From contig NZ_JPWF01000005.1 in NCBI RefSeq assembly GCF_003326675.1, positions 1-64,000 of the forward strand: a DNA stretch of 64,000 nt, read 5' to 3'. Origin of the DNA: Thalassospira profundimaris. GTDB lineage: Bacteria; Pseudomonadota; Alphaproteobacteria; Rhodospirillales; Thalassospiraceae. Made by a program: the position numbers and the translations under genes. Under the pieces are notes generated by a model. The model had not been told where the DNA came from and did not search any database. It saw nothing but the letters and a program-made list of their open reading frames with translations. Shown one piece after another: positions 55,928-64,000 of the stretch (within the stretch, counting starts at the first letter, position 1; each line of letters begins with the position of its first letter).

Positions 55928-58840
55928 TTATTTTACGCTAAGTGCCGCGTCGACCAGATCAGCCTGCTCGCGCAGGTGGGCCTTCAGAAGACCCGTTGCC
56001 GGCGAAGCAGATGCTGCGCGACCGACATAAACCGGACGACCCGCCTTATGCGAGATGTTCGACAGGGTGGCTTCGATACGACGATCGACGAAGTACCAGG
56101 AACCCATGTTCTCTGATTCTTCCTGACACCATACGACATCAGCATTCGGATATTTGGCCAGTTCCGTTGCCAGTTCTTTTTCCGGCCACGGATAAAGCTG
56201 TTCGACACGCACAAGCGCAACATCTTCGATGCCACGGTTTTCGCGCTCGGCGAGAAGATCGTAATAGACCTTGCCCGACGACAGAACGACGCGTTTGACC
56301 TTGTTGCCGTCTACCAGCTTGCCGGTTTCCTCGATCACAGGCTTGAAGGTCGTACCAGCCGCAAACTCGGACAGGTTCGACACACACTGCTTGTGACGCA
56401 GAAGCGACTTCGGCGTCATCAGAACCAGCGGCTTGCGGAACGAGCGGCGGATCTGACGGCGCAGGATGTGGTAATAGTTTGCCGGTGTCGTACAGTTCGC
56501 CACCTGCATGTTATTTTCACCACAAAGCTGCAGGTAACGTTCCAGGCGGGCGGAGCTGTGTTCCGGACCCTGGCCTTCGTAACCGTGCGGCAGCAACATC
56601 ACCAGACCCGACATACGCAGCCATTTGGCTTCGCCCGAGCTGATGAACTGGTCAATGATGACTTGTGCACCGTTGGCAAAATCACCGAACTGGGCTTCCC
56701 AGAGAACCAGCGAGTGCGGTTCTGCAAGGGTGATCCCGTATTCAAAGCCCAGAACACCGGCTTCGGACAGCGGCGAGTTGAGAACTTCAAGCTCGGCCTG
56801 ACCGGTACGGATGTTGTTGAGCGGGGTGTATTTTGCCTCGGAGGTCTGGTCGACCAGTTTGGCATGACGCTGCGAGAAGGTACCGCGCTGGCAATCCTGA
56901 CCCGAAAGACGGACCGGGGTGCCTTCGCACATCAGCGTACCGAACGCCAATGCTTCGGCGGTCGCCCAATCAATACCTTCGCCGGTTTCGAACATCTTCG
57001 CTTTGGCCTTCAACTGACGAAGGATTTTGCGGTTAATGTCGAAGTCACTTGGCGGGGTCGACAGGGCACGGCCGACTTCCTGCAATAGGTCGTCGTCAAC
57101 GCCGGTTTTTCCGATCCAGTCGGCATCTTCGCCATGCGAGGATGCAAGACCTGACCATTTGCCTTCAAGCCAGTCAGCCTTGTTCGGGCGATAGCTTTCC
57201 GATGCCTTGAACTCTTCATCAAGGTAATCCTGGAACGACTTGTCCAGTGCCTTGGCGCGTTCTTCGGTCAGAAGGCCTTCCTTCACCAGCTGCTGTGCAT
57301 AGAGGTCTTTGGTGGTCGGATGTTTACCGATCACGTCATACATAATCGGCTGGGTGAAGGCCGGCTCGTCGCTTTCATTGTGGCCAAAGCGGCGATAGCA
57401 GAACATGTCGATAACGACGTCCTGTTTGAATTCCTGACGGAATTCGGTCGCGATGCGGGCCGCATGAACCACTGCTTCGGGATCGTCACCATTGACGTGC
57501 AGGATCGGGGCCTGAACGACTTTGGCAATGTCCGAGCAATAAGGCGAAGAACGGGAATCGGTCGGCTTGGTCGTGAAACCGATCTGGTTGTTCACAACAA
57601 AGTGGATCGTACCACCGGTACGATAACCTTTGAGGTGCGACAGATCGAAGGTTTCTGCGACAAGGCCCTGACCGGCAAAGGCAGCATCACCGTGCAGGAG
57701 GATACCCATAACCTGCTCGCGATTGGTGTCTTTGCGCTGGGACTGCTTGGCGCGGACCTTACCAAGGACAACAGTGTTCACCGCTTCGAGGTGCGACGGG
57801 TTTGCCGTCAGCGAAAGGTGAACGACGTTGCCGTCAAACTCACGGTCGGCAGATGTACCAAGGTGATACTTAACGTCACCCGAGCCCATCACGTCGTCCG
57901 GCTTGGACGGGTTGCCCATGAATTCCGAGAAGATCGCGCGGAACGGCTTGCTCATGACGTTGGCAAGAACGTTCAGACGACCACGGTGCGGCATCCCGAA
58001 GACAACCTCACGGATGCCAAGCTGGCTGCCGCGTTTGAGGATCTGTTCGAGGGCCGGGATCAGGGCTTCGCCACCGTCTACGCCGAAACGTTTGGTGCCG
58101 ACATATTTGGTATGCAGATAGTTTTCAAAGCCTTCGGCTTCGACCAGGCGCTCAAGGATGGCTTCCTTGCCGCGTGCAGTAAACTGCGTCTGGTTGCCGA
58201 TGCTTTCGATCCGCTGCTGAATCCATGACTTCTGTTCAGGTTCCTGAATGTGCATGAATTCGATACCGATCGACCCGCAATAGGTTTTGCGCGCCAGCGA
58301 AACGATCTGGCGGATGGTCGCGGTTTCAAGACCCAGAACGTTCGCGATGAAAATCGGGCGGTCCATGTCGGCTTCGGTGAAGCCATAGGTCTTCGGATCA
58401 AGTTCCGGGTGCGGTTCACGCGGGGCAAGGCCCAGCGGATCGAGATTCGCTTCGAGATGGCCGCGTACACGGTACGAACGGATCAGCATCAGGGCGCGAA
58501 TGGAATCATTGGCAGCAGAGCGAATGGCGTCGGTATTTACCGGGCCAGCTGCTGGTGCTGCGAGGGCTGCCGGTGCGTAGGCCACCTGGGCCGGACGTTC
58601 GGCATGTCCCTGTGAGACGTCGTATCCCTCCATGCCGCCAACAACCTTGGTTTCCCGTGGCTGCCAGCTCGGCCCGCGCATTTCTGCGAGAAGTTCGGAG
58701 GCGTCGTCCTGCAACCCGTCAAAAAACTCAGCCCAGCTCTGGTCAACCGCAGACGGGTTCTCCAGATACCGGGCATAGATTTGAGCGATGTAGGTTGCGT
58801 TCGACTCGTTAAGAATCGTGTCGAGATCTTGAGGTTTCAT
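55928..58840 (-). CDS. sucA: 2-oxoglutarate dehydrogenase E1
   Basis: A 970-residue thiamine-diphosphate E1 subunit. It has the family N-terminus F-x-x-x-L-N-x-S-N-A-T-Y-I and [14 protein letters not shown]. The ThDP motif region [14 protein letters not shown] and [12 protein letters not shown] follow. It decarboxylates 2-oxoglutarate and passes the succinyl group to SucB. It follows sucD by 69 bases that hold a weak 6-bp hairpin (58857-58876). Confidence 0.97.
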   Translation of the reverse strand: MKPQDLDTILNESNATYIAQIYARYLENPSAVDQSWAEFFDGLQDDASELLAEMRGPSWQPRETKVVGGMEGYDVSQGHAERPAQVAYAPAALAAPAAGPVNTDAIRSAANDSIRALMLIRSYRVRGHLEANLDPLGLAPREPHPELDPKTYGFTEADMDRPIFIANVLGLETATIRQIVSLARKTYCGSIGIEFMHIQEPEQKSWIQQRIESIGNQTQFTARGKEAILERLVEAEGFENYLHTKYVGTKRFGVDGGEALIPALEQILKRGSQLGIREVVFGMPHRGRLNVLANVMSKPFRAIFSEFMGNPSKPDDVMGSGDVKYHLGTSADREFDGNVVHLSLTANPSHLEAVNTVVLGKVRAKQSQRKDTNREQVMGILLHGDAAFAGQGLVAETFDLSHLKGYRTGGTIHFVVNNQIGFTTKPTDSRSSPYCSDIAKVVQAPILHVNGDDPEAVVHAARIATEFRQEFKQDVVIDMFCYRRFGHNESDEPAFTQPIMYDVIGKHPTTKDLYAQQLVKEGLLTEERAKALDKSFQDYLDEEFKASESYRPNKADWLEGKWSGLASSHGEDADWIGKTGVDDDLLQEVGRALSTPPSDFDINRKILRQLKAKAKMFETGEGIDWATAEALAFGTLMCEGTPVRLSGQDCQRGTFSQRHAKLVDQTSEAKYTPLNNIRTGQAELEVLNSPLSEAGVLGFEYGITLAEPHSLVLWEAQFGDFANGAQVIIDQFISSGEAKWLRMSGLVMLLPHGYEGQGPEHSSARLERYLQLCGENNMQVANCTTPANYYHILRRQIRRSFRKPLVLMTPKSLLRHKQCVSNLSEFAAGTTFKPVIEETGKLVDGNKVKRVVLSSGKVYYDLLAERENRGIEDVALVRVEQLYPWPEKELATELAKYPNADVVWCQEESENMGSWYFVDRRIEATLSNISHKAGRPVYVGRAASASPATGLLKAHLREQADLVDAALSVK

Positions 58841-58909
58841 TTGTGGTCGGAAGGCATGGTCCCCAAGACAGGACCACGCCCCCCCTTGCCTTTCCTCTGA
58901 CTACCCAGA

Positions 58910-59785
58910 TTAGCCCTTCAAAGCCTTCAGCATGGTCGAGCCGAGGCTTGCCGGGGAATCGGCAACAAGAACGCCAGCGCTGCGCATAGCTTCCATTTTC
59001 GCATCCGCGGTGCCTTTGCCACCCGAGATGATCGCACCGGCATGGCCCATGCGTTTACCCGGAGGTGCGGTAACACCGGCGATGAAGCCAGCAACCGGTT
59101 TCTTGACTTTGGAAGCCTGCAGGAATTCACATGCTTCTTCCTCGGCCGAACCACCGATTTCACCGATCATGATGATGCCTTCGGTTTCCGGATCCTTCAG
59201 GAACAGGTCGAGGCAGTCGATGAAGTTGGTGCCGTTAACCGGGTCACCACCGATACCGATACAGGTCGACTGACCAAGGCCAGCGGCCGTGGTCTGTGCA
59301 ACTGCTTCGTAGGTGAGCGTGCCGGAACGCGAAACGATACCGATTTTCCCGCGACGGTGAATGTGACCCGGCATGATGCCGATTTTGCATTCGTCCGGGG
59401 TAATGATACCCGGGCAGTTCGGACCGATCAGGCGGGTCGAAGAACCTTCGAGCGCGCGCTTGACGCGAACCATGTCAGCAACCGGAATACCTTCGGTGAT
59501 GCAGACAGCCAGTTCGATTTTGGCATCGATGGCTTCGAGAATTGCGTCTGCTGCGAAGGGCGGCGGAACATAGATTACAGAAGCATTTGCTTCGGTAACG
59601 TGTTTCGCTTCGGCAACGGTGTTGAAGACCGGAAGGTCAAGGTGCTTGGTGCCGCCTTTACCCGGGGTAACACCACCAACCATCTTGGTGCCATAGGCAA
59701 TTGCCTGTTCGCTGTGGAAGGTACCCTGCGAACCAGTGAAACCCTGGCAGATAACTTTGGTGTTTTTATCGACGAGAACAGCCAT
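58910..59785 (-). CDS. sucD: Succinyl-CoA synthetase alpha subunit
   Basis: A 291-residue alpha subunit with the CoA-binding [10 protein letters not shown] near residue 16 and the phosphohistidine site G-H-A-G-A-I-I near 246. It makes ATP or GTP from succinyl-CoA together with SucC. It starts two bases after the sucC stop. Confidence 0.97.
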   Translation of the reverse strand: MAVLVDKNTKVICQGFTGSQGTFHSEQAIAYGTKMVGGVTPGKGGTKHLDLPVFNTVAEAKHVTEANASVIYVPPPFAADAILEAIDAKIELAVCITEGIPVADMVRVKRALEGSSTRLIGPNCPGIITPDECKIGIMPGHIHRRGKIGIVSRSGTLTYEAVAQTTAAGLGQSTCIGIGGDPVNGTNFIDCLDLFLKDPETEGIIMIGEIGGSAEEEACEFLQASKVKKPVAGFIAGVTAPPGKRMGHAGAIISGGKGTADAKMEAMRSAGVLVADSPASLGSTMLKALKG

Positions 59786-59787
59786 AG

Positions 59788-60987
59788 TTACGCGGCCTCC
59801 TTCACAGCTTTGACCACCTTCTCGGCGGCATCGGCAAGGTTGTCAGCCGAAACAATCGGCAGACCCGATTCTTCGAGGATCTTCTTGCCAAGTTCGACAT
59901 TCGTACCTTCAAGGCGAACAACCAGCGGAACGTTCAGGCTGACTTCGCGGGCAGCTGCCACAACGCCGTCTGCAATCACGTCACAACGCATGATGCCACC
60001 AAAGATGTTGACCAGGATGCCTTCGACATTCGGATCAGACAGGATCAGTTTGAAGGCAGTGGTAACGCGTTCTTTGGTTGCGCCGCCACCAACGTCAAGG
60101 AAGTTTGCCGGTGCACCACCATAAAGCTTGATGATGTCCATGGTTGCCATGGCAAGGCCTGCGCCGTTAACCATGCAGCCGATGGTGCCATCGAGCTTGA
60201 TGTAGTTGAGGCTGTGTTTTGCAGCTTCAAGTTCAGCCGGGTTTTCTTCGTCTTCGTCGCGCAGGTTTTCGATGTCCGGATGACGGAACAGCGCGTTGTC
60301 GTCGAAGTTCATTTTGCAATCGAGAGCGATGATATCGCCTTCGCCGGTCACGACCAGCGGGTTGATCTCGACCATGGCTGCATCGGTGTCGAGGAAGCAC
60401 TGGTACATTGCCGACATGAATTTGACAGCTTTGGAAACCTGCTTGCCTTCGAGGCCAAGTGCGAATGCCAGTTTACGGCCATGGAAGCCCGAGAAGCCAG
60501 CAGCCGGATCGATGTCAACGGTGACGATCTTTTCCGGGGTTGCTTCTGCAACTTCTTCAATGTCCATACCGCCTTCGGTCGAAGCCATGAAGATCACGCG
60601 CGAGCAAGCGCGGTCGACGAGAACCGAAAGATACAGTTCGCGTGCGATATCGCAGCCTTCTTCGATGTAAACGCGTTTGACTTCTTTGCCTTCCGGACCG
60701 GTCTGGTGGGTCACCAGGGTCGAACCGAGCATCTGTTCAGCGTTGGCGCCAACTTCTTCGACGCTTTTGACAACGCGAACGCCGCCTTTATCGCCTGCTT
60801 TGGCTTCCTTGAAGGTGCCTTTACCGCGGCCACCTGCATGGATCTGGGACTTTACCACGTAAACCGGACCAGCCTGGGACTGGGCAGCTTCAATGGCTTC
60901 CTGAGCGGTATATGCAACTTTGCCATTCGGCACGGTCACACCGTATTTGCGAAGAATTTCTTTCGCCTGGTACTCATGAATATTCAT
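59788..60987 (-). CDS. sucC: Succinyl-CoA synthetase beta subunit
   Basis: A 399-residue ATP-grasp subunit that starts M-N-I-H-E-Y-Q-A-K and contains I-H-A-G-G-R-G-K and [15 protein letters not shown]. It pairs with SucD. The ATG at 60987 matches the family; the frame to 61095 has 36 unsupported residues. It is separated from mdh by a terminator, so mdh and sucC may be separately expressed. Confidence 0.96.
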   Translation of the reverse strand: MNIHEYQAKEILRKYGVTVPNGKVAYTAQEAIEAAQSQAGPVYVVKSQIHAGGRGKGTFKEAKAGDKGGVRVVKSVEEVGANAEQMLGSTLVTHQTGPEGKEVKRVYIEEGCDIARELYLSVLVDRACSRVIFMASTEGGMDIEEVAEATPEKIVTVDIDPAAGFSGFHGRKLAFALGLEGKQVSKAVKFMSAMYQCFLDTDAAMVEINPLVVTGEGDIIALDCKMNFDDNALFRHPDIENLRDEDEENPAELEAAKHSLNYIKLDGTIGCMVNGAGLAMATMDIIKLYGGAPANFLDVGGGATKERVTTAFKLILSDPNVEGILVNIFGGIMRCDVIADGVVAAAREVSLNVPLVVRLEGTNVELGKKILEESGLPIVSADNLADAAEKVVKAVKEAA

Positions 60988-61121
60988 GTTCGGTCGCTTT
61001 CTTGCCTTCCGTACGATTTCCTGTGGGTCAGAAATCGGGATTTCAATGTCCCCGTAACTTGCGGGAGGGACTTTGTATGCGAGGCCCGCGATCACTGAAG
61101 TTATAAAAACAACAATGATTG

Positions 61122-61149
61122 AAAAACGGGCCGGTCACTGACCAGCCCG
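61122..61149 (-). terminator. Terminator after mdh
   Basis: On the minus strand CGGGC-T-GGTCA / TGACC-G-GCCCG with a short loop and one mismatched pair, followed by five T. It lies between mdh and sucC. Confidence 0.75.
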
Positions 61150-61159
61150 CTTCGCGTTC

Positions 61160-62688
<1,529 letters not shown>

Positions 62689-63816
62689 TCAGGTCAAATG
62701 CGCCATATCGAGATATTCCTGGCTGCGCATTTCGGTCAAGCGCGACACGGTACGCTGGAACTCGAACGAATAATCCCCGTCGGTATAAATATCGTTCGGG
62801 TCGCATTCAATCGCACAGATCAGCTTGGTTTTATGTTCATACATGGCATCGATCAGGGTTCCGAAACGCTTGGCCCAGTCGCGGCGTGAATCCGGCAATT
62901 TCGGAATGAAGTCGATGACAATCGTATGGAAATGGGTGGCAAGGGCAATGTAATCCCCCGGACCCAGCGGACGGGTGCATAATTCATCAAAGCTGAATTT
63001 GGCGACACCGGCACCCGCGGCCGAAATTTCGATCTTGCGGCCTTTGACGGTCAGGCTGTCCGGTGCGACGCGGGCCCCTTCGGTCAGGGTTGCAAACATC
63101 TCGTCGATTTTTGCAACCGCCTCTTCGCGGGCCGTTGGGTACAGATAAACATCGGCTGCGGTCAGGTTGCGCATGCGGTAATCGGTCGGACTTGCCAGTT
63201 CAAGCACATCAAGCTTGCGCTTGATCATGTCAATGAATGGCAGGAAGTTCTGGCGCTGTAGCCCGTCCTTGTAAAGGTCGTCGGGCACACGGTTGGACGT
63301 GGTCACAATCACCACACCATGTTCAAACAGATGTTCGAACAACCGGCCAAGGATCATCGCATCGGTGATATCGGTGACCTGCATTTCGTCAAAGCACAGA
63401 AGCCAGGCGCCATCGGCCAGATCCTTGGCAATTGGCGGGATTGGGTCGGCATCGTCCTTTTTCTTGGTTTGGCGGAAACGGTGCATCCGTTCATGCACAT
63501 CCTGCATGAAATCGTGGAAATGCACGCGACGCTTTTTTTCAATGTCGATGGTTTCATAAAACAGGTCCATCAACATGGATTTGCCACGTCCGACTTCGCC
63601 GTAAATATAAAGTCCCAGCGGCGGGGTCGGTTCATCGCGGCGGCGCGTCAGGCCAAACCGTTCGCGCCAGCCACCAGTTCCGGTTGCCGGTTCATAATGG
63701 GCAAGCGCGTTCTTAAGGCTTTGCAGCTTTTCTGCGCATAATTCCTGCATCGGGTCATGAGACAGCTCACCATTGGTGATTTTCGCGCGATAACGGGAAA
63801 GCGGGCCGTCGGTCAT
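62689..63816 (-). CDS. zapE: Cell division ATPase ZapE (AFG1 family)
   Basis: A 375-residue AFG1-type AAA ATPase. Walker A G-E-V-G-R-G-K-S, Walker B L-L-C-F-D-E-M-Q-V-T-D, and the sensor-like T-T-S-N-R. In E. coli ZapE destabilises FtsZ rings and is important under low oxygen and heat. The ATG at 63816 is preferred over a TTG two codons earlier. It precedes mdh by about 580 bases, an arrangement common in alphaproteobacteria. Confidence 0.94.
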   Translation of the reverse strand: MTDGPLSRYRAKITNGELSHDPMQELCAEKLQSLKNALAHYEPATGTGGWRERFGLTRRRDEPTPPLGLYIYGEVGRGKSMLMDLFYETIDIEKKRRVHFHDFMQDVHERMHRFRQTKKKDDADPIPPIAKDLADGAWLLCFDEMQVTDITDAMILGRLFEHLFEHGVVIVTTSNRVPDDLYKDGLQRQNFLPFIDMIKRKLDVLELASPTDYRMRNLTAADVYLYPTAREEAVAKIDEMFATLTEGARVAPDSLTVKGRKIEISAAGAGVAKFSFDELCTRPLGPGDYIALATHFHTIVIDFIPKLPDSRRDWAKRFGTLIDAMYEHKTKLICAIECDPNDIYTDGDYSFEFQRTVSRLTEMRSQEYLDMAHLT

Positions 63817-63946
63817 CAACAAGTCTCGGATGCAGTGAAAGAAATCAGATCAACGGCCAATGTCATAGCGCCAAGAAGCATCGCAATGCAACAAGGGCCT
63901 TTGCATTGCTGCTTCTTTGATCTTGCAGACTGGATGCGTGCGCGCG

Positions 63947-64000
63947 TCAGATCAGGCGCATTTTCTTGAACAACCAGATTTCAAATGCAGTGATTGCCGT
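63947..64000 (-). CDS. C-terminal end of an unidentified gene (partial)
   Basis: The last 17 codons of an open minus-strand frame ending at TGA (63949-63947) run off the window edge. The peptide is hydrophobic then basic (F-E-I-W-L-F-K-K-M-R), consistent with the end of a membrane protein. Too short to identify. Confidence 0.35.
   Translation of the reverse strand, partial: TAITAFEIWLFKKMRLI

Noticed and set aside
54645..55941. Two long open frames opposite sucB
   Set aside because: They mirror the Ala/Pro linkers of sucB and show low-complexity composition; no ribosome site or homology.
57320..58228. 302-codon open frame opposite sucA
   Set aside because: Antisense shadow of conserved sucA sequence.
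59042..61098. Open frames opposite sucD and sucC
   Set aside because: Antisense shadows; the minus-strand genes have complete, conserved motifs.

Overview
The window reads as chromosomal DNA of a free-living alphaproteobacterium, probably a marine Rhodospirillales relative such as Thalassospira. That is inferred from the mdh-sucCD-sucAB-lpd order, an ECF11-type RpoE/ChrR pair, a complete C-P lyase operon, and many TRAP, BCCT and phosphonate uptake genes. About 60 protein genes were called. No rRNA, tRNA, insertion sequence, prophage or CRISPR array was seen.

Layout. 0-7.3 kb: a DMT-type membrane protein divergent from a LysR regulator, L-lactate dehydrogenase, an HSL-type hydrolase, a BCCT transporter, a META lipoprotein and an Ldh2-type dehydrogenase. 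7.4-19.2 kb: a phosphonate island. It has phnCDE plus a hexapeptide transferase behind a likely Pho box, a DUF1045 2H-phosphoesterase, and a converging phnGHIJKLMN operon divergent from phnF, with a strong palindromic operator between phnG and phnF. 19.3-30 kb: a TRIC-type channel, a LysR regulator divergent from pcaHG, a diguanylate cyclase, map, malate synthase G and an MFS transporter. 29.5-40 kb: a TAXI-TRAP uptake pair, a PLDc_N peptide, a HI0933 flavoprotein, a second diguanylate cyclase, a TPR protein, a D-lyxose isomerase-like cupin, a SIMPL protein, and two 23S rRNA modification enzymes (RluE, RlmJ).

40-48.8 kb: a compact stress regulon. rpoE-chrR lies divergent from a five-gene operon (FAD amine oxidase-like, DUF1365, Cfa-like methyltransferase, MFS, DUF3833 lipoprotein). 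This converges on a three-gene operon (DUF6134-like, SDR, NTF2-like). All three transcription units carry the same TGATC(C/T)-N16-CGTA element, so the block looks like a self-contained singlet-oxygen/lipid-damage regulon. It is a candidate furan or methylated fatty acid locus.

48.9-53 kb: an RluA-family synthase whose 3' end overlaps an AEC transporter, then an AT-richer two-gene island encoding a DarT DNA ADP-ribosyltransferase and a DarG macrodomain antitoxin (anti-phage toxin-antitoxin), then mgsA. 53-64 kb: the TCA block on the minus strand (mdh, sucC, sucD, sucA, sucB, lpd) preceded by zapE and the C-terminal end of one further minus-strand gene.

Most notable points: the three-promoter ECF11 regulon, the DarTG module, and a PhnJ with alanine where the E. 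coli enzyme has its proposed radical Gly32. The C-P lyase set also lacks phnP but carries a 2H phosphoesterase that could open the cyclic phosphate.
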